Source: Campanula takesimana (Eukaryota; Streptophyta; Magnoliopsida; Asterales; Campanulaceae). From it: a DNA stretch of 64,000 nucleotides. How positions within the stretch are numbered: position 1 is the stretch's first letter; every line of letters begins with the position of its first letter. Of the stretch, positions 1 through 10,152 are shown piece after piece. The notes beneath the pieces were generated by a model, which saw nothing but the letters and a program-made list of their open reading frames with translations, was not told the DNA's origin and did not search any database. The stretch spans positions 620,001 through 684,000 of the forward strand of contig JAOWBW010000016.1 of NCBI GenBank assembly GCA_026119855.1, read 5' to 3'. The translations under genes and the position numbers were made by a program.

Positions 1-186
1 ATCATCTAACTCATTTTTTTTTTGTAACCAACACATTCAACTCATTTTTTCTTGCGATCATGATCACTTTCACTAACTTCGTTACTTTTGATTCGTTAAA
101 TAGTCATGTGCCATAGCACATGACTTTATTTCAAGGGCATTTTCAGTAGTACACACCTCAAAGATATGAGATCAGCTGGTCAGCGT

Positions 187-286
187 NNNNNNNNNNNNNN
201 NNNNNNNNNNNNNNNNNNNNNNNNNNNNNNNNNNNNNNNNNNNNNNNNNNNNNNNNNNNNNNNNNNNNNNNNNNNNNNNNNNNNNN
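187..286. other. Assembly gap of 100 N
   Basis: Exactly 100 unresolved bases inside the copia remnant. A round 100 usually stands for a gap of unknown size, so the true distance across it is not known. Confidence 0.98.
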
Positions 287-819
287 TTTATATCTTTCCA
301 TATTTCCTTGTGAATCCTTTTGGTCTTAAAAATTAATTTAATCCCATTAGGTTTCACATCTTTAGATAATGGGACAATATCCCAAATGTTGTTATCTTTA
401 TAGATTTTTACTCTCCAATTTATGACATTAATTCACTATATGAGAATTAGGACTATTAATGGTTTCATGGAAGGTGAGAGGCTCATCTCTCACTAAACAC
501 AAGTGTCCTTTATTCTTGGCAATATACACTTTATGATCATCCAGATTTGCACTTTCTTCTTACTCTATTGGATCTCCTAAGGGCACCGGTCTACCTCATT
601 GTGAGTTGTTGAATTTCATCCTTATGATTAACATTTTCATGTTGTTCAATATTTATAGGAAATCATAATTTTGAATTGTATGTTCTCCTTTGAATATCAA
701 GTACAAAACTATGATATCAAATTTGGAACTTATGGGAAGAGGTAATGAAAAGAATGCCTCTTCCTTTTTCAAATTCAAAATATTACTCCTAATCTCCCAC
801 TAAATTCAACATCCTCAAA

Positions 820-1700
820 GAACCTAGCATTTTCTCATTTTAAAATGTTCTAGTTTTTGGGTTGTAAAATTTATATCCCCTAGATCTCTCGGCATACCAC
901 ACAAATTAGCTACTAATAGTCTTAGCGTTCCGTTTCAGCTTTGCCTTATTAGGACTAGCTTCTACTGGATAACCCCATAAATGAAGATGATTTAAGACGG
1001 TTTTAAATTGTCCATAATTCACAAGGGTTTTTATTAGTAACTTTAGGAGGAGCTCTTTTGAGAATTAAATTTGTGTGTTTTTCAATGTATCGCCCATAAT
1101 GAGTGAGGTAAAGAAATCATATTTCTTACCTTATCCTTAAGGATTTTACTACATCTCTCATCTATACTATTCATGGAGGCCGAATCCGGCATAGTGTAGT
1201 GAGTGACAATCCCACACTCTTTTAGATAGCGAGCAAAAGGATCCGGACGTAATTCCCCAAAACTGTTATTCCAACCATAGTATTCACACTATGATCGGAT
1301 TTAACGTTCTTAATAGTCTTCCTAAGTTGACTTTCAACTTAGGTCTTGTAGGACTTGAAAAATGTCTAAAATAAGACTTTTCATGAAGTAAATAAATGTA
1401 CTCATAATGAGAGTAGTTCTCTTATGAACATAATAAATTGTTGTTGACCATTCTATGAAGGGGTAGTGAATGGTCCACAACTATCCATATATTAGTTCTA
1501 GAACACTTGATGCTCTCGAGAATACTTTTCTTTTAATGTTTGTACATTTTCTTTAAGGCATTAATGCAAAAGTCTCTTCTGGAATATCAAGTATGGTCAA
1601 TATCCTTTTAGACACAAGCTTATCAATTCTCCTCTCGGAAATATGATTCAAACGCCTATGCCATAAGGAATAAAATTTTCACTTGATAACTTTTGCTTTT
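820..1700 (-). pseudogene. Copia pol remnant: GAG-pre-integrase and integrase
   Basis: On the minus strand, in broken frames, I can read a GAG-pre-integrase block starting LWHRRLNHIS (about 1570-1665). The start of the integrase core follows, with a CGPFTTPS segment (about 1440-1490). Next is a core segment ECGIVTHYTMPDSASMNS (about 1160-1230), the stretch that normally precedes the catalytic Glu. Last is the C-terminal block ending SRGYKFYNPKT (about 850-1000). Several frameshifts and stops separate these blocks, so no functional integrase could be made. The order is correct for Ty1/copia. Positions 287-820 probably continue the same gene but are too decayed for me to assign. Confidence 0.75.
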
Positions 1701-2149
1701 TACTTTTGGGTTTTATTATTATAGGACTCATTTATTGTTTGAATGATGTCAAGTAAAAGAAAAATATTGACAAAGTACTAGTACCAACAACTTTGGAATT
1801 AAAATAAAGATCACATTTTATTATTAAATGAACAAAATATCCTTCTTTGTTCAATGTTGTGATAGATATCAAAGTCCGTCTTAATGATGGTACAACAAAG
1901 TATTATTTAATACAAAATAATAATCAGTACTTTAACAATAACCTAAAAGTCCCTATGCCTAAAACTTCAACCGGATTCCCAGCTCCATATAGATGAATCT
2001 CTCATCTTCACTGGTTCTTCGGTAACTCAGGAAATCCTACATAGGCACACTTATATGAGTTGTTGCACCAAAAATCAAACCATCATTTTTATGTAGGAAT
2101 TGAAACCAATTTAGCCTCAATACAACAAGACCAAATGACATACCTTTCT

Positions 2150-2581
2150 TAGCACGCCCAGCGTGATGCTTAGGGCAGTCATACTTCATGTGTGTAAGGT
2201 CCTTGCAAAAGAAGCATTTATTTTCTTTATGATTATTGGATGATCTTTTAGGCTTCTTTTTATGTCAACCGCAATTTCCTTCCCTCTTCTCTTTGTCCCA
2301 TGAGAAGAGGTAGATGCCAAACGTTCCTCAAGGATATCAAGGAATGTTTTAGCATCAACATCCTTGGAGACACCTTTCAAAATGGTCTCCGGGACAACAA
2401 TGTTGATGATCATTAGGCTCACGCGGTTGGAGCGTTCCCACTTCTCAATATTTAAGCAATATTCTTGAGTGCTTATATTAGAGAGAGGAAGAGGAAACGG
2501 TTCCCTTAATGCATGATCTATGTCCATATAGCCTAAGATCATAATTAATTTATTTTTCCAAGTTTTAAAAATTAGTCCCAT
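2150..2581 (-). pseudogene. Copia gag fragment with CCHC zinc knuckle
   Basis: A 131-codon open stretch contains the copia gag signature LGYMDIDHALREPFP and a block around LNIEKWERSNRVSLMI. Both are typical of the UBN2/gag-polypeptide family that packages element RNA. A zinc knuckle CFFCKDLTHMKYDC (C-x2-C-x4-H-x4-C) is encoded at 2175-2216 in a different frame from the open stretch, so at least one frameshift lies between them. The gag N-terminus upstream of 2581 is not open. This is a pseudogene belonging to the element at 1-4561. Confidence 0.8.
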
Positions 2582-2639
2582 TTAGCATCGGCATGGTACT
2601 CATAGCAGTAATAACGGATGAAGCAATAAGTAAATCTGT

Positions 2640-4003
2640 TGGGGGTTTGGAGAACAAAGAATGATGAAAACAAACATAAATAAGAACTCACCAATGAATA
2701 AATGATTAATTATATCAACGAAATCCAACAATAAGGTAATTAACATGACATCAAAACTAATCTTTGATTGCGAATTGACTCATAAATAATTGCCTTAGAT
2801 GACAAGTAATCTGAACAACATTTGATTAAATGCATAATCTTCCTTTGGGTAGTCTTAAGCATTTAATAAAACAACTTAATGTTCATTTTATTTGTCATCA
2901 CATGAATGCTTAAGTTTAGTCAAATGTCAAGATCTTCTTTGGAAAATTCATGTCATTCACATATTAACTTAAACATTCAACACTTTAATAATTTTGGATT
3001 AAATAACGTTAATCACTTAGGCGATAATATTATTTAAATAATGAATAAAATTATTTAAGCGTATAATTAATCAAAACTTTAAGTTTGAAAAAATCTATGT
3101 TTTGTCCAAAAAGGAAAACAAAGTTGTGCAGAAAACTTAAAAATTCCAGATTCTGTGACAGTAACTGCTCGGCCGAGCATAGAGAAGTGCACGGCCGAGC
3201 ACAAAGACAGTAGGAATTGGCCCATTCGACATAAGTTGCACGACCGTGCTAGCAAAACGCACAAAAAGTACGAACGAACGTGCCAAAAATGCCTGCTCGG
3301 CCGAGCACAAGAAATGACACGGCCGAGCACCACTTTACAGAAACTATGAATTTTGGTCAATTAGCGAACGGCCGCGCAAAACACAAGACTCGGCCGAGCA
3401 TAACCTTTGGTCCGCCCGGACAACAACATAGACCCGACCGGACTAGCCTAAGGTCCGACCGGACTTTTGTTATCACCCGCCCGGACCATGCTATTTACAA
3501 AGCCACCGGTTCAAAAGGGGTCCGACCGGGAAATACAATACACCCGTCTGGACTATCACACCGGTTCAAGTGCTCGGCCGAGCAGATCCTAAGACTCGGC
3601 CGAGCAACCAGATTTTCTGCACTTCTGAATTTTGTTTAATTTATTCCCAAAAGCCATGAATGGCAAGTAGATCCACATGGTATGTACTTAAAACATAAAA
3701 CCACTTATAACGGATAATCGTGGTGCTTTTAAAACTAATGGAATCAAGTGAGTAGATCCACATGGTATGCACTAGACATAAAACCATGTTATGAGGGATA
3801 GTCACACTTGAATCATTTAGTTTTTAATGAACAAAACTTTCAAACCATTATCTCAATTTCTGATGAAGATATATTAGTACTCTATTAATGAATTAGAGTC
3901 CCTAATCAACATCAAATCTTTAAGATTCAACAGGAAAAATGAATCAAATTAAAGCAATAAAGCTTTCTTAAAAGAACTCAAATTCAAACTAAATAATGAG
4001 CGG
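2640..4003 (-). other. Untranslated leader of the copia remnant
   Basis: The 1.36 kb between gag and the primer binding site has no convincing gene. Short ORFs at 3079-3639 on both strands result from GC-rich reiterated motifs. The stretch holds the palindrome cluster at 3160-3615 and a diverged direct repeat of about 65 bp (3664-3728 and 3746-3815) that includes the shared core AGTAGATCCACATGGTATG. Confidence 0.6.
3160..3615. repeat. Cluster of GC-rich short palindromes (CTCGGCCGAGCA and GTCCGACCGGAC families)
   Basis: Two short motifs recur irregularly in an otherwise AT-rich leader. CTCGGCCGAGCA, or its shorter form CGGCCGAGCA, occurs seven times between 3165 and 3606. GTCCG(A/C)CCGGAC-like units occur about six times between 3410 and 3552. 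Both are near-perfect palindromes and CpG-rich, and could form hairpins in RNA or protein-binding sites in DNA. Spacing is irregular, so this is not a tandem array. Confidence 0.8.
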
Positions 4004-4015
4004 GCTCTGATACCA
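4004..4015 (-). other. Primer binding site (initiator-Met tRNA type)
   Basis: The minus strand reads TGGTATCAGAGC, the standard copia primer binding site complementary to the 3' end of initiator methionine tRNA. It lies one base from the inferred LTR end at 4017. Confidence 0.9.
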
Positions 4016-4016
4016 T

Positions 4017-4561
4017 TGATGGAACAATTTATGACCCTGAATGCCATACTCATATTTAGAAGGAGATAGAGGAAGGAGATGAAGGCGGAAGCGTACAATA
4101 CCTGTTGAATCCATAGTTAATGTTGAAGGGAGAAATGAAGAACAAGTAGGGAGAAGTGTTCTTCTAAATGATAAGTGTCTCTTAATCTCTCAAAAGTCTT
4201 CCAACAATATGAAGTAATTTAGATGAGAGAAAGTAAGAATGTAGTATGTTTTAGGCTTGATGGAGAGGCCTTTAAATAGTAAACATGGTGACAATTCATT
4301 TAGGGACCACACCCTTTCAAGCTTAACATTGTTAATTTACCATTTTGCCTATCATAAATAGATAAATTATATTTCAGGAATTCTACGTTTTATTATTTAC
4401 TACACTTTATATGAACATTATACTTATGATTTTATATATGGAATTCACTAAATGACTTGTGTTGCAAGCCATGATCTTACAAATATGTCTGGTACAAGTT
4501 TAACCTATGCAAGTAATATATAAACAATTAAAAAGTGAAATACTACATCTTTCCTATAACA
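4017..4561 (-). repeat. 5' LTR of the copia remnant
   Basis: On the minus strand the LTR would begin TGTTATAGGAAAG (4561) and end GTTCCATCA (4017), giving TG...CA ends next to the primer binding site. A TATTTAAA box lies at about 4271-4278 on the minus strand. The partner LTR is outside the window, so the 4561 boundary is inferred only from the TG start. Confidence 0.55.
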
Positions 4562-4858
4562 ATTTGTATCATTTTTCTCTGATATGAAAATTAAGGAAAT
4601 AGTATAATATATATTCAAAAACGTAGTAAGTGAGAAATGAGATATGAGTAAGACTCACAATTTAATTTAAATGTGTGAATGTAACGGTGGCGCAAATAAA
4701 AAAAAAGTTAAACATTTTAAGAAAATAATACTTACCAATGAAACACCTAAAGAAAATATTAGTCCATAAAAAATATTGGTGCAAACTGTTATGAAACAAA
4801 GGAGCATACCTTGTAAAATTTGTTAAGTGAAAATAAAATTTGTTAAGTACTATGATAA
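4562..4858. other. Intergenic, no gene seen
   Basis: AT-rich sequence with no usable ORF and no recognisable repeat. Confidence 0.6.
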
Positions 4859-5140
4859 TTTCTCTGTCTCAGAAAGTCGCTCATTTTTTTCGTTGTTATT
4901 ATGAATGGACTTTGAACAATAATTTAGGTTACTTTTAATTCTTCTAATGATTTTTTTTTATTAATACACCATTATAAATACTGCTCCGTATAAATAATAA
5001 TTTTAGATAATCATTAAAATCATTAAAATAATTTTTTTTCTTTTTTTTTAACAGACAAAATTATTGTTCAAAGTAAATTCAAGTAAATTCGTAGTAACAA
5101 CGAAAAAGAAAATGATTTACTTTTCGGGAGAGATGGAGTA
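4859..5140. mobile_element. Stowaway-like MITE (diverged)
   Basis: The left end (TCTCTGTCTCAGAAAG) and right end (reverse complement CTCCATCTCTCCCGAAAAG) are diverged forms of the CTCCCTCYGTCCC terminal repeat. The inner parts of both arms match as an inverted repeat around CGTTGTTA and CTTTGAACAATAATT. A TA follows the right end. Confidence 0.65.
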
Positions 5141-5337
5141 TTTATTATGGGTCGGAGGTAAATACATCTCCTTTAGATAAATACATAAACTTTACATCAA
5201 ATTAAACCCAAATCTGGCTATCAAAAATCACTCTCTGAGCTAACAATTCATCAGCAATTCAACATGTATTCTTAATCTACTAACAAAATGAAAAAAAAAA
5301 AAAAAAAAAAGAATGAATTGATCATTTTGTAGTATGA

Positions 5338-5685
5338 TCAAGAAACTGCTAATCTATTTCTACTACTACCATTCAACAAACAAAACCTGGAAGGTTTCTG
5401 TTGGAAATTCCGTCTCCTTTGAAGATGATGACATGAAGGCTTTATAATTTGAAGGAGAAATTCCTTTATTGAACATGCTTTATAAGTTGACAACACGCGG
5501 CCGCTACTATTGGAGCGGCCGCTAGCGGACCGCCGGAGCTTTTTCCGGTGGAAACTGCACCGGAATGAGCCCGGATGGGTGGTGGGAGAACACATACATG
5601 TACGGGATTGTGTGTGTGGCTTTGAACTTATAGGTTGACTTTTTGTAGACAATGGAAGACTTGAAGGTTGAATTTTTGTAGCCAT
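5338..5685 (-). CDS. Small serine-rich protein (115 aa)
   Basis: This intronless gene encodes a 115-residue basic, Ser/Arg-rich protein with no membrane segment. The key motif is CMCSPTTHPGSFRC at about residues 30-43, followed by a short basic run (HRKKLRR). As I recall, a motif of this kind (C-x-CSPTTHPGSFRC-x-x-H) marks a family of small plant serine-rich proteins annotated only as 'serine-rich protein-like', with no established function. I chose the ATG at 5685 because it has a good plant context (CCATGGCT) and lies about 95 bases downstream of a TATA box, and because the motif is in this frame. An overlapping longer ORF (5522-5857) lacks the motif. Two GCGGCCGC octamers 10 bases apart sit in the coding region. 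I infer a real expressed gene; the biochemical role is unknown. Confidence 0.7.
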   Translation of the reverse strand: MATKIQPSSLPLSTKSQPISSKPHTQSRTCMCSPTTHPGSFRCSFHRKKLRRSASGRSNSSGRVLSTYKACSIKEFLLQIIKPSCHHLQRRRNFQQKPSRFCLLNGSSRNRLAVS

Positions 5686-5780
5686 GGAGAGATTTTAAGA
5701 GTATTATCAAGGAAGGAAGAAGTATGAATACTTTGGTTTGTTTGATAGGGGCAAACCATTGGGAAACTGTGTTGTGGGTG

Positions 5781-5788
5781 TATTTATA
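5781..5788 (-). promoter_or_regulatory. TATA box of the serine-rich gene
   Basis: The minus strand reads TATAAATA about 95 bases before the ATG at 5685, a normal plant spacing once a short 5' untranslated leader is allowed for. Confidence 0.6.
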
Positions 5789-5857
5789 GAGTTTTTTGCT
5801 TTTGGTTTTAATAATTTTAATTACAATAATGGCCCTATTTTGACTTGACTTGGTCAA

Positions 5858-6546
5858 CTTATTTGTCTAATTTTGACTTAGTCGAAGGGTTCTAATTGGA
5901 GTATATTCTTAGTTGTCCCTTACGTTAATTTGATGATGAGGGCTCTCTTGGACTTGGTCAAATGATCACATAAATACTGTGCCTCAAAAAAAAAAAAAAA
6001 AAATAAATAAATAAATACTGTGCCTCGATTTGTAGCCCGTGAGTAAAACTGAAGAGAAGAGAAGTCGTAGAGGTGGACGAGATGCGAGTTGAATGGAGGG
6101 ACGAGACGAAGAAACAGAACAAACTGTGTAAAATAATTTTAAAAAAAACTTTTGAGTATGGACTGTCGTGATTAAAATGTAAGGCCGAAATTCAGAGCTC
6201 GTTTGATGTTATGTAGTCGGATTGCACAAGACTTTGCATATTACGTGTCAATGGAGAGTTTTTCGGTTGTTGTAATAGCATACAATCAAACTAGCTTAAT
6301 ATTCGACATTGAGAGCAAGATGGGTGGGATCAATGAAATATCATAAATAATTAAAATAACTTGGCATATTTGTATCTAAGGAAATTAAAATAGACATCAA
6401 TATCAAAGGCGTGCCAAAATGTTGCACGAATTCGAACGACATTGGATCAATGCTGAAGATGGCGACATGATACCAATCCAAAGTAGGAGTACCATATTTA
6501 GATATTTAACGCAAAGGGCTAAAAGATCTTGCTGCTATGGTCATCA
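5858..6546. other. Intergenic, holding a poly(A) tract with target duplication
   Basis: No gene is seen. At 5986-6010 an A-rich 25-mer is flanked by identical 16-base copies of ATAAATACTGTGCCTC (5970-5985 and 6011-6026). Confidence 0.7.
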
Positions 6547-6555
6547 ATTCTTAAC

Positions 6556-7933
6556 GGTTAATGACAATTTAGACCCTAAAGTATAGTACCACCCTTCCAA
6601 TCGAACCTTGAGAGTCTTTTTTCGCCAATTTAAGCCTTGAGGTAAAAAATGTTCGCCACGTTAGTCCTTTTTGACGATTTTCGTCAGAAAAGTCAGTTAA
6701 AGGACCTAAATGAAAAGTTTAAACTTTGTAAGGCTAAAAATCAAAATAATTAATTTTTATGCCAAAAATCAAAATAACTATTAAAATATTGAATAAAAGG
6801 GTTTTTAAATTATTTTGAAAATATTACGTAATAGTAAAAAATAAAGAGAATCAATAAATAAATTTTATTTTATTTTATAAACATAATAAATCTTTTTTCA
6901 CATGTACCAAAAAATATTTCATCAAAAAGAAGTCATCAAATAAATTAAGACATTAAAGTGTTTATTTTTTATCACCCACTCAATTTATAATTTTCTTTTA
7001 TTCAATATTTATTATTGATATTAAATTAATAAGAAAACAATTTTTGAAAAATAAATATTAATTATTACCTCCGTCCCAAACTTTTGGTTACTAATTTTCT
7101 TTTTGAGGGTCCCATACTATTGATTACTTACCCAAAATGCTCAATTTTCTCTTTCCTTCCCACTCACAACAACTATCCACTATCTCATTTTCTCTCTCCT
7201 TCTCACTCACACCACCTACTTTTTTCTTAATCTCCGCGCATTCAATTTTGGTAACCAAAAGTTTCGGATGGAGGGAGTATAAGACAAGTTTATCAATCTT
7301 CCTTTTTTACCCCATAACACACATTAAAACACTAATTCCTCTGTTAGCTTACACATTCAACCAAATCAACCACGACATCAATAACGTAGCAGCTACGGGC
7401 TCAACTTGTCTCATATTTAATATTTATTTTTCAATAAAACTGTTTTTTGTTAATTTAATATCAATAATAAAGATTGAATAAAAGAAAACTATAAATTAAG
7501 TGGATGATAAAAATAAATACTTTAATGTCCTAATTTATTTGATGACTTCTTTTTGATGAAATCTTTTTTAGTACATGTGAAAAAAAAATATTATTTTTAT
7601 TATTACGTTTGTAAATAAAATAAAATTTATTTATTGAGTTTATTTATTTTTTATTATTTAATATTTTCAAAATAATTTAAACACCCTTTTATTCAATATT
7701 TTAATAATTATTTTGATTTTCGGCATAAAAAATAAATATTTTGATTTTTAGCCTTACAAAGCTTAAACTTTTCATTTAGGTCCTTTAACTGACTTTTCTG
7801 ACGAAAATCGTCAAAAAGGCCTAACGTGGCGAACATTTTTTTTTACCTCAAGGCGTAAATTGGCGAAAAAGGACTCTCAAGGTTCGATTGGAAGGGTGTT
7901 ACTATACTTCAGGGTCTAAATTGTCATTAACCC
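6556..7933. mobile_element. Mutator-like non-autonomous foldback element
   Basis: Both ends read (G)GGTTAATGACAATTTAG in inverted orientation, and the inverted arms stay recognisable for about 500 bp on each side (6556 to about 7065, and about 7420 to 7933). A 9-base direct repeat ATTCTTAAC flanks the element at 6547-6555 and 7934-7942. Long terminal inverted repeats with a 9-base duplication are the hallmark of Mutator-like elements. No transposase is encoded. If one border base is assigned differently the duplication would be 8 bases, which would suggest hAT instead. The loop is filled by a separate Stowaway MITE (7068-7277). Confidence 0.75.
7068..7277. mobile_element. Stowaway MITE nested in the foldback loop
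   Basis: It begins CCTCCGTCCCAAACTTTTGG and ends with the inverted copy CCAAAAGTTTCGGATGGAGGGAG, flanked by TA on both sides. Its position between the two arms of the larger inverted repeat shows that it inserted later. Confidence 0.8.
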
Positions 7934-8030
7934 ATTCTTAACAGCGTTGTCTTTCATCAAAAATAATATCTATATTTTTCTTGTTTCATTATCAGTGTTT
8001 CTATTTCTGCTGACTTATCAAATTATTATA

Positions 8031-8281
8031 CTCCCTCCATCCCAGAAAGATAGTCCACATTTTTTCATTGTTACTACGAGGGAACTTTGAGCAGTTATAA
8101 ATGCTACTTATAATTATGTTAATGTGAATCTAAAAATTGATATTAATAGTATTTAAGATAGTGTATCAAGAACAATTTCAAAAATTTCATTAGAATAATT
8201 AAAAGTAGCATTAATTATTACTCAAAGTTCTTTCGTAAAACTCATAAAAATAAGGGGACTATCATTCTGGGACAGAGGGAG
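8031..8281. mobile_element. Stowaway MITE
   Basis: This 251 bp element starts CTCCCTCCATCCCAGAAAG and ends with the inverted form TTCTGGGACAGAGGGAG, with TA on both sides. Inner arms also pair (GATAGTCC with GGACTATC). No coding capacity. Confidence 0.85.
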
Positions 8282-8288
8282 TATATTA

Positions 8289-9234
8289 CTCCCTCTGTCC
8301 CAGACTAAGGTTCTTAAACCATTCACAATGCTATCCCACTTTCATTCTCTATTTTAACACTCCACCTCATCTTCTCTCTCATCCACCTAATAATTCAACT
8401 ACCTATTCATTTAACCACCCTAAAATGGTTAGATTAATTAAATTCATCTCCCTCCCAACTCATCATTCTACACCCCACCACTTTTATTTTATTTATATTC
8501 TTTATATTTATGATTAGTAAAATAATAATTATAATAATAATTATTATTATTTATAATTAAAAAAATACTTCACACTTAATTAATTTTTTGTAATTGTAAT
8601 TAAATAAATACGAGAAATGACGATAATTATTATTAAAAATAAGAAAAGTTACAATAAACTTAGCTCGCGACACAAGTAATGAAAGACAAATAAGCATACG
8701 ACACATAGACTCGACTCACATATGTGCTTGACTAGATCCTTTCCGATTTTTTTAAATAAGGGTTAAAATGAAGAAGGATAATTGAGAAAAGAGGGGTTTT
8801 TTTTTTCGGTGTCCAAATCAAACGAAACTTGCATCTATTTATAAGGATTTTTTTTATGAATTTTGGTGAAAATAAAAATAAAAATTATTTACTAGGTGAT
8901 AATTCAGCTCAAATAATTTGGGATAGAAAATATATCCGAAAATATCAAGAGCCAATAGGTTTGAGACAAGTGTCCCAATCACAAAAAAACAAAAAGAAAA
9001 AAAGGCTGTTGCTTGGAACCTCACACGCCTTGTCAGGTGCGTCCAATTTCGCCCACTCCGCTGCCGCCACGTGTCCAAGCTGGGTCCCTTTTTTTTTCCC
9101 AATCAAATGAAACATTTCATTTTTCAATTTCATCCCACCCACTTTCATTTTACAATTGGTAGAGTTCAACTAAATGAAATTCCATTTCATTTCACTTTTC
9201 AACTCCCATTGTAGGTGGTCTTAGTTTCTTTTTG
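8289..9234. mobile_element. MITE end followed by unassigned AT-rich insert
   Basis: A Stowaway-type end CTCCCTCTGTCCCAGAC begins at 8289 after TA, but its partner end is not next to it. The sequence to 9234 is AT-rich with no gene. It may be a further insertion: AACCATTCACAATG near 8317 loosely matches the inverted ACCACCTACAATGGG near 9210. Short ORFs at 8829-9169 overlap on both strands and resemble nothing. Confidence 0.45.
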
Positions 9235-9438
9235 GTTTGTCTCAGACTAAGGTTCTTAGTTGATTTATTACCTAAAATGGACAATGGGACTCACTTGTCA
9301 TTCTCATAACAAAAAATTTCTCTACCCACTTTCTCTCTCCCACTTTCTCCTACTTTATTTTTTATACTCACAAACATTTACTTTTTCTTAATCTCCGTGA
9401 AAAGTCAAACTAAGAACCTTAGTCCGGGACGGAGGGAG
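9235..9438. mobile_element. Stowaway MITE
   Basis: The left end CTCAGACTAAGGTTCTTAG is a diverged terminal repeat. The right end reads CTAAGAACCTTAGTCCGGGACGGAGGGAG in inverted form, followed by TA. The same CAGACTAAGGTTCTTA core is found at 8301-8316, so both belong to one subfamily. Confidence 0.7.
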
Positions 9439-9545
9439 TATACTTTTCTTGCTTGTATATTAAATGTATTACTCCCTCTATTTTTAAATGAATGAATGTC
9501 CAAATTTTATTTTATGAGACATATGAAAATATCTACTATTTATAC

Positions 9546-10089
9546 TGTTGGGTTAATGCCCTTGAATTTGGGACGCCAAGTTAAAGGATTAAGCAACAGG
9601 AAAATTTTGTAATTCCGGGACGGAGCAAATTAATTGGCCCGAATGGGCCTAATGATCTTTTTGGTATTTTGGGCGGAGGATTCAGTATCAAAAAGGAATT
9701 GAATTCCTTTCCTAATAGATTTGGTAAACTTGGAGTAAGGACCAAGTTTTTCCATATGCTGGTGTAATTAGATTAGGAATCTTAGAGTATATGAAATATA
9801 CTCCCTCTGGCCGAAATTTACAGAAAGAGAAAAAGTCAGAGACAGTTGCTTAGGTTTGCTCAGTTTACACAGAGAGATCAATAATCCTAGATCTAGGGTT
9901 TGCACAGTCAGGAATTTTGTGATCAAAATTCGTGCAAAGTAGATTAGTGTGATCTTGTGTAATTGTTTCTCCAGTGATAATAATATTCTCTCCCCTCCCC
10001 GTGGACGTAGCCAAGTTGGTGAACCACGTAAATCTGTGTTCTTGTGATTGCTTTCTTTTCGCGTCAAGTCTTGTTTAATTGCTCTAACA
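9546..10089 (+). repeat. 5' LTR of the Tork-like element
   Basis: Starts TGTTGGGTTAATG and ends GCTCTAACA. It contains the CCCGTGGACGTAG...GAACCACGTAAATC block near its 3' end that is also seen in the solo LTR at 16218-16651. Confidence 0.95.
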
Positions 10090-10091
10090 AG

Positions 10092-10103
10092 TGGCACCAG
10101 AGC
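10092..10103 (+). other. Primer binding site, variant form
   Basis: Reads TGGCACCAGAGC, two bases away from the usual TGGTATCAGAGC, two bases after the LTR end. Position and similarity support initiator-Met tRNA priming, but the two changes are real in this copy. Confidence 0.8.
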
Positions 10104-10152
10104 TTTGGTTCATGGTTAGAGATTCAGGGATTCCGCTGCAGAGAACGAGAAG

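Larger units (their letters stand above)
1..4561 (-). mobile_element. Degenerate Ty1/copia LTR retrotransposon, left end outside window
   Basis: Reading the minus strand from 4561 leftward gives a 5' LTR, a primer binding site matching the initiator-Met tRNA end (TGGTATCAGAGC), a 1.4 kb leader, gag with a zinc knuckle, GAG-pre-integrase and integrase remnants. This is the order of a Ty1/copia element. The coding part has many stops and frame changes, so it is an old copy. The RT/RNase H part and 3' LTR should lie left of position 1 or were lost. A 100-N gap interrupts it at 187-286. Confidence 0.85.

Noticed and set aside
3079..3639. Overlapping ORFs on both strands (64-119 aa)
   Set aside because: They come from GC-rich palindromes in an LTR-element leader, have no domain, and read open on both strands.
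7137..7481. 114-codon ORF on the plus strand
   Set aside because: It spans the MITE in the loop of the foldback and part of its right arm; low-complexity translation without a domain.
8829..9169. ORFs of 74-93 codons on both strands
   Set aside because: No domain, homopolymer-rich, inside a transposon-rich spacer.
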